Assembly: GCA_041191165.1 (NCBI GenBank)
Contig: JBEEPJ010000014.1
Span: 1-19,512, forward strand
Length of the DNA stretch: 19,512 nucleotides
Direction of reading: 5' to 3'
Origin: CAMCYM01 sp041191165
GTDB lineage: Bacteria > Bacteroidota > Bacteroidia > Flavobacteriales_D > Sanyastnellaceae
The translations under genes and the position numbers were made by a program. Shown here piece after piece: positions 6,980-14,376 of this stretch (position 1 is the stretch's first letter; each line of letters starts with the position of its first letter). The notes beneath the pieces are model-generated. The model had not been told where the DNA came from. It searched no databases and was given only the letters and a program-made list of their open reading frames with translations.

Positions 6980-7170
6980 CACACCGCGTACGCCCGGAAC
7001 GTCTCCTCAATCAGGTCGCTGTAGCAATGCCCGTACCGCCCCAGGCACCAGTCCCGCAGCGCCCGCAGTTCATCTGCGCGCAACCGTTGGGCACTCTTGC
7101 GCAACTCCTTCGCAAACAATTGGCGATCGAAACTCACCTTCGACAACACGCGCTTACACAGTTCCAGCAT
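6979..7170 (-). CDS. Small basic hypothetical protein upstream of yidD
   Basis: 63 residues, Arg/Lys/Leu-rich, predicted all-helical, with no signal or membrane segment (MLELCKRVLSKVSFDRQLFA, later LRADELRALRDWCLGRYGHC). It overlaps yidD by one base, so the pair is an operon. I recall similar short proteins at this position in other Bacteroidota but no function is known to me. The amphipathic helices and basic charge allow RNA, membrane-surface or partner binding. Conservation of the overlap suggests a role near the YidD/YidC step, which is inference only. Confidence 0.7.
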   Translation of the reverse strand: MLELCKRVLSKVSFDRQLFAKELRKSAQRLRADELRALRDWCLGRYGHCYSDLIEETFRAYAV

Positions 7171-7270
7171 CTTCTAGGGCGTTTGTTTGTTCTACGCAAG
7201 TTGAACGAAAGTTGTGCCAAACCCGTACCCCCCACCTCCCAAAGGTTGCAAAATCCCGCCTTCGCGGCAC

Positions 7271-7309
7271 CCTTCTCCCTTCTCCCTTCTCAATTCTCCC
7301 TTCTCCCCC
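7271..7309. repeat. Intergenic heptamer repeat, copy A
   Basis: On the - strand the stretch reads as 7-bp units of the type GGGAGAA, GGGAGAA, TTGAGAA, GGGAGAA. It starts about seven bases after the Rel stop codon. It belongs to the same family as the repeats near 10974, 15862-15940 and 19277. A small CCGC/GCGG hairpin follows at about 7257-7268. Confidence 0.8.
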
Positions 7310-7316
7310 TAGTGCA

Positions 7317-9614
7317 TTAATCCCGGCGCTCCTCGTCGAGGCGGGTGACGGTATACACCCCGGGAACGAGGAGCAGCTTGTCGATGAGCCGCTGCAGGTG
7401 GGTGGTGTCGTGCACCAGCACCCGGGCGCGGCCCTCGAAGGTGCCGTCCTTGGACTCGAAGCTGATGGCCCGCATGTTCACGTGCATGTCGTCGGAGATG
7501 ACGCGGGTGATGGCACTGACCAGCCCCACGTCGTCGATGCCCGTGAAGTACAGGGACACCTCGAACTGCTCGGCCACGGCGCAACCCCAGCTCGCCTTCA
7601 TGACCCGGTAGGCGTACTTGGAGAGCAGGTTGGTGGCATTGGGGCAGCTCTGGCGGTGCACCTTGATGCCGCCGCTGACCGTCACAAACCCGAAGACCTC
7701 ATCGCCCGGAATGGGATTGCAGCAGGCGGCCAACGAGTATTCCAGGTCCTGGAGGCCATCGCCGATGAGCAGGACGTCGCTCTTCTTGCGGGACGGCGGC
7801 GGCGGGGCGGGGGCTTCCGGGGCGCGGTCCCAGACGATGCGGCCCTTCTCGTTGCGGTAGTTGTCGATTTGGTCTACCGAAAAACGGCCGGTGGCCAGCT
7901 GGTGATGCAACTCGTGCTCCGAGTCGAACTTGAACCGCCGCAGCAGCGCCTCCATGTTCGCGGCATTCGCCTCGAGGTGCTCGCGCCGGAACCACTTGCG
8001 CAGCACGTCCTTGCCATCCTCGGCGATGCGGCGCTCCTCCTCGCGCAGGGCGTGGCGGATCTTCGAGCGCGCGCTGGCCGTGATGACGTAGTTGAGCCAG
8101 TCCTCCTTGGGCTTCTGCTTGCGCGAGGTGATGATCTCCACCTGGTCTCCGCTGCGCAGCTCGTAGCTCAGCGGCACGAGTTTGTGGTTCACCTTGCCCC
8201 CGATGCAGCGCGAACCGACCTGCGTATGCACCCGGAAGGCAAAATCCAGCGTCGTTGACCCCTTGGGCAGCGTGAACAAATCCCCGTGCGGCGTAAAGAC
8301 GTAGATCTCGTCGCTGTAGAGGTCCAGCTTGAACTCGTCGATGAACTGCAGGGCGTCTTGCTCGCCGGACTCGAGGATTTCGCGGATTTGGGCCAGCCAG
8401 AGGTCGAGGGTTTGTTTGCTATCGGCTTCGGCGTTTCCGCGGGGGCCGCGCGCACCCGAGGCCGCATGAGCGCCCGGCGTGCCCAGCGTGCCGGGGGCGC
8501 CGGGGATTTCCTTGTACCGCCAATGGGCTGCGAAGCCCTTCTCGGCCACCTCGTCCATGCGCTTGGAGCGGATTTGGACTTCCACCCACTTGCCGGACGG
8601 CGACATGACCGTGGTGTGCAGCGATTCGTACCCGTTCGCCTTGGGCAGGCTGATCCAGTCGCGCAAGCGGTCCGGGTTGGGTTGATAGAAGTCCGTGACG
8701 ATGCTGTACGTGCGCCAGGCGTCCGCCTTTTCGCGCTCGGGCGGCGTGTGCAGGATGATGCGGATGGCGAACACGTCGTACACCTCCTCGAACGTCACCT
8801 TCTTCTTCTGCATCTTGTTCCAAATGCTGAAGATGGACTTCGTACGGCCCTTGATTTCGTACCGCAGGCCGGCCTCGTCCAGCGCCCGCTCGATGGGGTG
8901 GCTGAAGGAGTTGATGAAGCGCGTCCGCACCGCCTGCGTCTTGCGCAACTTGGACTCGATTTCTTTGTAAGCCTCTGGTTCCTTGTACTTTAAGGCCAAA
9001 TCCTCCAGCTCAGTCTTCACCGAATACAGCCCCATCCGATGCGCGAGCGGCGCATACATAAACAGGGTCTCCGAGGCGATTTTCTGCTGTTTATCCGGCC
9101 GCATGTAATCCAGCGAGCGCATGTTGTCGAGCCGGTCGGCGATCTTGATGAGGATCACGCGCACGTCGTCGCTCAGGGTGAGCAACATCTTGCGGAAGTT
9201 CTCCGCCTGGGCGCTGGTGCCGGGCTCGAAGACGCCGGACATCTTGGTCAGGCCGTCGACGATGTGGCGCTCTTTGATGCCGAAGAGTTGTTCTACGTCC
9301 TCGAGGGTGATGTAGGTGTCCTCGACGGTGTCATGGAGCAGGGCGCAGACGATGGAGGTGGTGTCGAGGCCTATCTCCTCCGCCACCACGCGGGCCACGC
9401 TGATGGGGTGGTAGATGTAGGGCTCGCCGCTCTTGCGGCGCATGTCTTTGTGCGCTTCGAGGGCGATGTCGAAGGCTTTGCGGATCTTGCGGCGGTCGGC
9501 GGCGCTGCGGCTGTGCACCGCGGCCCGCAACAGGCCCCGGTAGCGGCGCAGAATCTCTTTCTTCTCGGCCTCGAGGTCCGGCGTGGGCAGGGCAGCGACG
9601 GCGGGCGATTGCAT
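7317..9614 (-). CDS. rel: Bifunctional (p)ppGpp synthetase/hydrolase, RelA/SpoT family
   Basis: 765 residues, full length. It makes and degrades the alarmone (p)ppGpp. The HD hydrolase domain is intact: H69 in YIYHPISVA, H94-D95 in ALLHDTVEDT, and KIADRLDNMRSL. The synthetase domain (about 255-366) has GRTKSIFSIWNKMQKK, YDVFAIRII, LPKANGYESLHTT and VEVQIRSKRMDEVAEKG. Then follow TGS (about 436-496), a linker with the zinc-finger-like CCNPIPGDEV and HRQSC, and a C-terminal ACT domain (about 690-765). Both catalytic halves look active. Odd: a Gly/Pro/Ala-rich insert (about 370-396, GAPGTLGTPGAHA) lies between synthetase and TGS. The -7 box TAAATTGC ends three bases before the ATG. In other Bacteroidota I recall a rel-fur-purA group; purA is on the same strand here but 8 kb upstream, and fur is missing. 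Confidence 0.96.
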   Translation of the reverse strand: MQSPAVAALPTPDLEAEKKEILRRYRGLLRAAVHSRSAADRRKIRKAFDIALEAHKDMRRKSGEPYIYHPISVARVVAEEIGLDTTSIVCALLHDTVEDTYITLEDVEQLFGIKERHIVDGLTKMSGVFEPGTSAQAENFRKMLLTLSDDVRVILIKIADRLDNMRSLDYMRPDKQQKIASETLFMYAPLAHRMGLYSVKTELEDLALKYKEPEAYKEIESKLRKTQAVRTRFINSFSHPIERALDEAGLRYEIKGRTKSIFSIWNKMQKKKVTFEEVYDVFAIRIILHTPPEREKADAWRTYSIVTDFYQPNPDRLRDWISLPKANGYESLHTTVMSPSGKWVEVQIRSKRMDEVAEKGFAAHWRYKEIPGAPGTLGTPGAHAASGARGPRGNAEADSKQTLDLWLAQIREILESGEQDALQFIDEFKLDLYSDEIYVFTPHGDLFTLPKGSTTLDFAFRVHTQVGSRCIGGKVNHKLVPLSYELRSGDQVEIITSRKQKPKEDWLNYVITASARSKIRHALREEERRIAEDGKDVLRKWFRREHLEANAANMEALLRRFKFDSEHELHHQLATGRFSVDQIDNYRNEKGRIVWDRAPEAPAPPPPSRKKSDVLLIGDGLQDLEYSLAACCNPIPGDEVFGFVTVSGGIKVHRQSCPNATNLLSKYAYRVMKASWGCAVAEQFEVSLYFTGIDDVGLVSAITRVISDDMHVNMRAISFESKDGTFEGRARVLVHDTTHLQRLIDKLLLVPGVYTVTRLDEERRD

Positions 9615-9617
9615 GCC

Positions 9618-9625
9618 GCAATTTA
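9618..9625 (-). promoter_or_regulatory. Candidate -7 box of rel (TAAATTGC)
   Basis: On the - strand TAAATTGC fits TAnnTT-G and is separated from the ATG by three bases, so the mRNA would be leaderless. An inverted repeat (9628-9648) lies directly upstream. Confidence 0.4.
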
Positions 9626-9627
9626 AG

Positions 9628-9687
9628 GGCGATTGGCCGGGAATCGCCGCCTTCCCCGCGGGTTTCTCCCCGCCGGTGGAGGCGGGT
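9628..9687 (-). terminator. Hairpins between cysN and rel (weak terminator or operator)
   Basis: Two perfect stems lie between the cysN stop and the rel promoter: CCCGCC/GGCGGG around 9669-9687, and GGCGATT/AATCGCC at 9628-9634 and 9642-9648 with a 7-base loop. In the direction of transcription the second stem is followed by CTTAAATT, which gives a poor T-run. They could end cysN transcription, or act as a binding site directly upstream of the rel -7 box. Confidence 0.4.
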
Positions 9688-9701
9688 TGCCGCCGCTGGG
9701 G

Positions 9702-10961
9702 TCAGTGCGGTTCGGCGCCCTGGGCGAGGTCGATGAATCCGGCCGCCACGGTGCTGTGGGTCCCGGGGTCGATGAGGATGAAGGAGCCGGTCTCCCGGTT
9801 GCGCGGGTAGGCGTCTACGAGCAGGGGGGAGGCGCAGCGGATGCGCACCCGGGCGATGTCGTTCGCCCCCACCGCCCGGTCGTCCTCCACCCGGTGCAGG
9901 GTGTTGATGTCGATGCGGTACAGCACCTCGGTGATGCGCGCCTGCACCTCGCGGGTGGTGTGCCGGATGATGTAGCGCTGGGCCGTGCTCAGCGGCGCCT
10001 CGCCCAGCCAGCAGATGCGCGCATCGAGTTCCGTCACCGTCTCCGGGCGGTTCTGGGGGCGCACCAGCATGTCCCCCCGGGAGATGTCGATGTCCTCGCG
10101 CAAGGTCATGGCCACGCTCATGGGCGGGAACGCCCGTTCCACCGGCTGGTCGCCCACGAAGATGGCCTCCACGGTCGCCCGGGCGCCAGACGGCAGCGCG
10201 AGCACCTCGTCCCCGGGCTTGAATACCCCGGACGCCACCCGGCCCGCGTAGCCGCGGAAGTCCCGGGCTTCGTCGCGCTGGGGGCGGATGACCATTTGGA
10301 CCGGGAACCGGCAATCCTGCAGGTTGCGGTCGCTCGCGACATGCACGTCTTCGAGGTGCTCGAGCAGGGTGGCCCCGCGGTACCAGGGCATGGCCTGCGA
10401 GCGGTCCACCACGTTGTCCCCCCGCAACGCGGAGATGGGGATGAACTTGATGTCCGGGACGTGGAGCCGCGCGGCGAAATTTTCGTACGCCGCGCGGATG
10501 TCGGTGAACACCTCCTCGCGGAAGTCCACCAGGTCCATCTTGTTCACGCAGACCACGATGTGCTTGATTCCCAGCAGAGAGGCGATGAAACTGTGGCGGT
10601 GGGTTTGTTCTACGAGACCATGCCGGGCATCGATCAGGATGATGGCCAGGTCCGCCGTGGACGCCCCGGTCACCATGTTGCGGGTGTACTGGATGTGGCC
10701 CGGGGTGTCGGCGATGATGAACTTGCGCTTGGGCGTGGCGAAGTAGCGGTAGGCCACGTCGATGGTGATGCCCTGCTCGCGCTCGGCCCGCAGTCCGTCG
10801 GTCAGCAAGCTCAAGTCCGCCTCCTCCATGCCCCGCTGGCGGCTCGTCGATTCCACCGCGGCCAGCTGGTCCTCAAAGATGCTTTTCGAGTCGAACAACA
10901 AGCGGCCGATCAGGGTGCTTTTCCCGTCATCGACGCTTCCGGCGGTGGTAAATCGGAGCAT
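9702..10961 (-). CDS. cysN: Sulfate adenylyltransferase subunit 1 (ATP sulfurylase GTPase subunit)
   Basis: 419 residues. CysN is the regulatory GTPase that drives CysD to form APS from ATP and sulfate. It is an EF-Tu-like protein: P-loop GSVDDGKST (8-16), the switch region EREQGITIDVAYRYF, DTPGH and NKMD, followed by beta-barrel domains (FPVQMVIRPQRD..RGYAGRVASG and later ARVRIRC). The length is normal and there is no fused CysC domain. Its partner cysD is 5 kb upstream on the same strand; the two are normally adjacent. It has its own promoter with a perfect TATCTTTG box five bases before the ATG. Confidence 0.96.
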   Translation of the reverse strand: MLRFTTAGSVDDGKSTLIGRLLFDSKSIFEDQLAAVESTSRQRGMEEADLSLLTDGLRAEREQGITIDVAYRYFATPKRKFIIADTPGHIQYTRNMVTGASTADLAIILIDARHGLVEQTHRHSFIASLLGIKHIVVCVNKMDLVDFREEVFTDIRAAYENFAARLHVPDIKFIPISALRGDNVVDRSQAMPWYRGATLLEHLEDVHVASDRNLQDCRFPVQMVIRPQRDEARDFRGYAGRVASGVFKPGDEVLALPSGARATVEAIFVGDQPVERAFPPMSVAMTLREDIDISRGDMLVRPQNRPETVTELDARICWLGEAPLSTAQRYIIRHTTREVQARITEVLYRIDINTLHRVEDDRAVGANDIARVRIRCASPLLVDAYPRNRETGSFILIDPGTHSTVAAGFIDLAQGAEPH

Positions 10962-10966
10962 GGGGG

Positions 10967-10974
10967 CAAAGATA
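10967..10974 (-). promoter_or_regulatory. Promoter -7 box of cysN (TATCTTTG)
   Basis: Read on the - strand, TATCTTTG is a perfect match to TAnnTTTG. It ends five bases before the cysN ATG. The place where a -33 TTTG should be is occupied by the heptamer repeat, so any -33 contact is provided by that repeat or is absent. Confidence 0.6.
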
Positions 10975-11032
10975 GGAGAAGGGAGAATGGAGAAGGGAGA
11001 ATGGAGAAGCGCGCTGCGCGCGGGGCAGGGCG
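10973..11032. repeat. Intergenic heptamer repeat copy B plus GC-rich element
   Basis: The + strand shows five units (GGAGAAG, GGAGAAT alternating) at about 10975-11009, immediately followed by a GC-rich element at 11004-11032 with core GCGCTGCGCGCG and trailing GGGCG. A closely similar element occurs in the same orientation at 15819-15846. The block fills the space between the fic stop and the cysN promoter. Confidence 0.8.
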
Positions 11033-11035
11033 GAG

Positions 11036-12598
11036 TCAGTCCAAGAAGATGCGGCGGTAGGCTTTCTCGATGCGTTCGACCTCGGCGTCGGTGAGTGCGC
11101 TGAACTCACGGGTGCGGGCGCGAAGGGAGAGGCGGCCGGAGGTTTGGCCTAGGAAATTGACCAACAGCGTCAGCTGCTTCTCCGGCATGGGAACGGCCTG
11201 GGCGATGAACCGTTTGAAGGCGTCGAAGCGCGACAGGAAGGTGAGCTCAGCGGGCAGGATTCGATTCCAAGTGTCTTGCAGACAATCGATTAGAAACTCC
11301 GTCTGCCAGGTCAAATCCGCAAACCGATACAAATCCCGGGACTCCGATGTCACCCGCACATTGTGGTCTTCTGTCTCCTCCCAATCCATGCAATCCAGCA
11401 ACGGATGCGAATGCGCCTCCAGCACCGACCGGTAGTCTTGCAGGTGGTCGAGAATGGCCGTGGAAAGGGGGAGCACCAGGCCCTGCGGGACGTAGCCCTT
11501 CTTCGCCAGCAGGTGGTGCATGAGATAGCGGTGGACCCGGCCGTTGCCATCTGCGAACGGGTGAATGAACACGAATCCGAAGGCCACCGCCGCCGCCGCC
11601 GCCACCGCCGGGAAGTCATTGTCGATGAGCAACTTACTGGTTTTCAACAGTCCATCCATCAGCTGAGGCAGATCCTCGGGCCGGGCGGAGAGGTGGTCGG
11701 GGAGCGGCTCGCCGGTGCGGGGGTCATGCTCGCCCACAAAGCCACCCTGCGTGCGATACCCCTTGTGCAAGTTTCGGGCGTTTTCCAAGGCCAAACCCTG
11801 CAACCCCAACAAGGTCTCATCCGACAGTTCATGGATTCCGGCATTTGCCAACGCCTGGCTCCACCGCTTCACCCGCTGCCCCCGGGGACTTTCCCCCTCC
11901 ACCGCGAATGATGCCCGCGAGTCCTTGAGCGACAACGAGAACGTGGCGCGCTGGACGAGTTCCCTGGGCCATTCGCTCCAGGGATGCGCTGGGGCACCGG
12001 TTTCGTGATGTGCCAGGTGACGCGAGATTTTGGGGGTGTTGGAGATCATCGCACAGAATCCCGGCGTTCCGGGCAGGTTGTTGATGACCCGGTGGCGAGG
12101 GGAATTCACGCCCTTCACCGCCAGCTGCCAGCGCGGATCCACCGCAAGAACGTAGCTTTTCTTCTCCATGTCGGGCTTTCCGGGAATGGCTGTTCCCGAG
12201 ACCCATTCGAGCAAAAACCAAATGCGCCGGGCATACTGACCCGAGGGCTCGATGTTCACCAGTTCCAGGCGCTCCGGGTCGTTCAGTTCCCGGCTGAGGG
12301 CGGCAAACACCGACAAATTCACGCCTTCGTATTTCAGGGCGAAGACGAGGTGATGGTACAGGGCCCTCACCCGCTCCAAGTCCGTGTGGTCCTCGGGCAA
12401 GTAGCGTTGGGAAAAAACGCGCCAACCCGGGGATTCCACCGTGCGATATCGCTTGGAAACCATCGCGATTGCGGCAGGCATGGGGATGCGCAGTTGGAGG
12501 CCCGCAATGATGGCGGCATATCCCACCACCCAGCCCGCATCGGGCAAGGCGCGTCCTTGAAAAACGGGCGCATCGCTGGAAAAGTGGGCGCTGTACAT
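11036..12598 (-). CDS. Fic family protein, class II (AMPylator-type)
   Basis: 520 residues. Fic enzymes transfer AMP or another nucleotide part to hydroxyl side chains of target proteins. The catalytic loop HPFADGNGR (346-354, then VHR) is complete, with the histidine and phosphate-binding arginine. An inhibitory-helix motif S-x-x-x-E-G is seen at 230-235 (SFAVEG), N-terminal to the core, so this is a self-inhibited class II Fic. The N-terminal third (for example PSGQYARRIWFLLEWVSG and SPRHRVINNLPGTPGFCAMI) is a conserved extension I recall in roughly 500-residue Fic proteins. There is an Ala-rich run at about 331-339. No antitoxin gene is adjacent. It lies in the accessory block between cysD and cysN. 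Target unknown. Confidence 0.92.
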   Translation of the reverse strand: MYSAHFSSDAPVFQGRALPDAGWVVGYAAIIAGLQLRIPMPAAIAMVSKRYRTVESPGWRVFSQRYLPEDHTDLERVRALYHHLVFALKYEGVNLSVFAALSRELNDPERLELVNIEPSGQYARRIWFLLEWVSGTAIPGKPDMEKKSYVLAVDPRWQLAVKGVNSPRHRVINNLPGTPGFCAMISNTPKISRHLAHHETGAPAHPWSEWPRELVQRATFSLSLKDSRASFAVEGESPRGQRVKRWSQALANAGIHELSDETLLGLQGLALENARNLHKGYRTQGGFVGEHDPRTGEPLPDHLSARPEDLPQLMDGLLKTSKLLIDNDFPAVAAAAAVAFGFVFIHPFADGNGRVHRYLMHHLLAKKGYVPQGLVLPLSTAILDHLQDYRSVLEAHSHPLLDCMDWEETEDHNVRVTSESRDLYRFADLTWQTEFLIDCLQDTWNRILPAELTFLSRFDAFKRFIAQAVPMPEKQLTLLVNFLGQTSGRLSLRARTREFSALTDAEVERIEKAYRRIFLD

Positions 12599-12608
12599 CC
12601 TGTTTTCG

Positions 12609-12644
12609 GAAATATAGGCGCAATATAGTCAAATTCAAGACTAT
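12609..12644 (-). promoter_or_regulatory. Candidate fic promoter with overlapping inverted repeat
   Basis: On the - strand TATATTTC (12609-12616) matches the -7 box in six of six key positions but the last, ten bases before the ATG. A CTTG at 12636-12639 is 19 bases upstream and could act as the -33 box. ATAGTC (12625-12630) and GACTAT (12639-12644) form an inverted repeat with an 8-base spacer that covers the putative -33 region, as a repressor site would. The AT-rich patch stands out from its GC-rich surroundings. Confidence 0.5.
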
Positions 12645-12704
12645 TTTGGAAAAATGGGCGCTAACCGGCCCCGGCCGTGAAAAATGGGCGGGGTGGGTGA
12701 GGGG

Positions 12705-13637
12705 TCAGCCGAGCCTGACCGAAGTCATCGTCAGGGAGCCGGCCACCGGGGCGTCGTTGAAGAGCTGCACCGGCTCGTCGCCGTCCTTGAGGGCGAGCGT
12801 GTAGAGCAGGGGGAGGAAGTGCTCCGGCGACGGGATCGCCAGCTGGAAGGCCCGGCCCTGCTGACCGTACCGGATGAGGGCCTCGTGGTCGCCGGAGAGG
12901 ATGTACCCCTTCATGCGCTCGCTGGCCTCGAGGGCCCAGTCGAAGGCGAACGATTCCTGCAGGCGGCGCCAATCGACCAAACCCAAGTTGTGCACCATGT
13001 TGCCGCTGCCGATGATGAGGACCCCGGAGTTTCGGAGGGAGCGGATTTGGGCTGCAAGTTCGTAATGGTACTGCGGGGGTTTGCGGTAGTCGAGGCTCAT
13101 CTGCACCACCGGCACGTCGGCCCCGGGGTAGAGGTGCTTGAGCACGCTCCAGGCCCCGTGGTCCAGGCCCCACTGGTCGTCGGCGTGGACCTCGGTGGCG
13201 GTCACCAGCCGCTGGGTCTCCCGGGCGAGTTCCGGGCTGCCGGGGGCCGGGTACTGCACCTGGTAGAGCGCGTCGGGGAACCCGCCGAAGTCGTGGATGG
13301 TGGGCGGGCGGTCCATGGCGGTCACCAGGGTACCGGCCGTCTCCCAGTGCGCCGAGATGCAGAGGATGGCCCTGGGGCGGGGGATGTCCCGGGCGATGTT
13401 CCGGAACCCCGCCACGAAGGCATTTTCTTCGATGGCGTTCATGGGGCTGCCGTGCCCGAGGAACAGGGCGGGCATGCGCCCGGGCACGCCGTCGCTCCCC
13501 GTCCCGCCCATCGCCCCCGCCCCGCCCCCTGCGCCCCCGCCCATGAAGTCGTCCAGGCTGCCCAGCCCGCCCAGCTTGAGCGCCGCCGCCGAGAGCGGCA
13601 GCACAGCTAGGGATCTGAGGAAGGATTTGCGGTTCAT
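12705..13637 (-). CDS. DODA-type extradiol aromatic ring-opening dioxygenase (YgiD/LigB family), exported
   Basis: 310 residues. The family cleaves catechol-type rings such as L-DOPA with a zinc or iron centre. Candidate metal or catalytic histidines are present: H62 in FLGHGSPMN, H115 in TIHDFGGFP, H216 in GSGNMVHNLG and H273 in PSPEHFLPLLY. H97 in ISAHWET is also kept. Odd for the family: an N-terminal signal (MNRKSFLRSLAVLPLSAAAL), absent from E. coli YgiD but, as I recall, present in Bacteroidota homologues, followed by a Gly-rich linker (about 32-53). It starts 34 bases after yceI ends and is probably its operon partner. The AraC regulator is two genes upstream. The true substrate is unknown. 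Confidence 0.9.
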   Translation of the reverse strand: MNRKSFLRSLAVLPLSAAALKLGGLGSLDDFMGGGAGGGAGAMGGTGSDGVPGRMPALFLGHGSPMNAIEENAFVAGFRNIARDIPRPRAILCISAHWETAGTLVTAMDRPPTIHDFGGFPDALYQVQYPAPGSPELARETQRLVTATEVHADDQWGLDHGAWSVLKHLYPGADVPVVQMSLDYRKPPQYHYELAAQIRSLRNSGVLIIGSGNMVHNLGLVDWRRLQESFAFDWALEASERMKGYILSGDHEALIRYGQQGRAFQLAIPSPEHFLPLLYTLALKDGDEPVQLFNDAPVAGSLTMTSVRLG

Positions 13638-13671
13638 GGTGCGGGGGAGTCAGGGTTGGGAAAAAGGGGGG

Positions 13672-14211
13672 TTAGGCGGATTGTTTGGCGAATTGGATTT
13701 CGCCTGCAAACTTCACCTCCTCGCCGACCAGGACGCCGCCCGTCTCGAGCGCCGCATTCCAGTTGAGGTGGAAGTCCGTGCGGTTGATGGCGCCGCTGAA
13801 GGAAAAACCCGCCTTCTCGTTGCCCCAGGGGTCGCGGCCCAACCCGCCAAACTCCACATCAAACGTCACCTCCTTGCTCACCCCCTTGATGGTCAGCGTG
13901 CCCGTGAGCACGTACGCGGCCTCGCCAGCGCCCGGCTTCAGGGACGCGGCCTGGAAAGTGAGCTTGGGGTGGTTTTCGACATCGAAGAAGTCGCCGGCCC
14001 GCAGGTGCTGGTCGCGCTGCTCGTTGTTCGTATCGATGGAGGCGACATCGACCGACACGTCGAGCGCGGCGGTGAACAGGTCGCTTCCTGTGACTTGGAC
14101 TTGGAACGACTGAAACTCCCCCTTCACGTGGGCGATCATCATGTGACGAACTTTGAAGGTGAGCTCGCTGTGGCTCGGGTCGAAGACCCAGGTGGTGTTT
14201 TCCGCTGACAT
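13672..14211 (-). CDS. YceI family lipocalin-like protein
   Basis: 179 residues covering the complete domain: TTWVFDPSHSELTFKVRHMM, then DVASIDTNNEQRDQHLRAGDFF, HPKLTFQA, LTGTLTIKGVSKEVTFDV, and a closing INRTDFHLNWN. YceI proteins form a lipocalin-like barrel that binds isoprenoid or polyprenyl lipids. There is no signal peptide, so this copy should be cytoplasmic, unlike E. coli YceI. It lies between the AraC regulator and the dioxygenase gene on the same strand; I recall AraC, YceI and YgiD-type genes together in other Bacteroidota, which suggests a small stress or quinone-related operon (inference). Two GGGAACAT-type palindromes lie directly upstream. Confidence 0.94.
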   Translation of the reverse strand: MSAENTTWVFDPSHSELTFKVRHMMIAHVKGEFQSFQVQVTGSDLFTAALDVSVDVASIDTNNEQRDQHLRAGDFFDVENHPKLTFQAASLKPGAGEAAYVLTGTLTIKGVSKEVTFDVEFGGLGRDPWGNEKAGFSFSGAINRTDFHLNWNAALETGGVLVGEEVKFAGEIQFAKQSA

Positions 14212-14233
14212 CGGATGTTGAGATTTTTATGGG

Positions 14234-14289
14234 GCCGGGAACATTCCCGGCGCAACCTTAACCCCGACAAAGGTCCGGATGTTCCCGGG
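14234..14289. promoter_or_regulatory. Two palindromic operator-like sites upstream of yceI
   Basis: Site 1 (14234-14251) is a perfect palindrome GCCGGGAA-CA-TTCCCGGC. Site 2 (14275-14289, CCGGATGTTCCCGGG) is a degenerate inverted copy. Their centres are about 40 bases apart. They lie 23-78 bases before the yceI start, a normal place for a regulator site. The neighbouring AraC protein is a candidate binder, but this is inference. The first site could also form a hairpin in RNA. Confidence 0.5.
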
Positions 14290-14376
14290 CGAAGGGGTAA
14301 CGGATTTGGGAAAATGGGTTGCGAATTCAGGAAGCGCCCCGGCGCGCCCGCGCGGCGGCATCCCCGCCCCGGCGCC

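Noticed and set aside
6912..8258. Long + strand open frame (448 residues) over yidD, the small gene and rel
   Set aside because: It is antisense to well-supported genes and its protein is His/Val/Gly-rich with no family signature, a usual product of high-GC coding DNA.
9633..11060. Long + strand frame (475 residues) opposite cysN
   Set aside because: Complete antisense overlap of cysN, with low-complexity composition and no recognisable domain.
11036..12598. Fic as part of a Fic toxin/antitoxin pair
   Set aside because: No small antitoxin gene is adjacent; the inhibitory motif is inside the protein itself.
12684..14208. Two long + strand frames opposite the dioxygenase gene and yceI
   Set aside because: Shadow frames of two clear genes; no family features.
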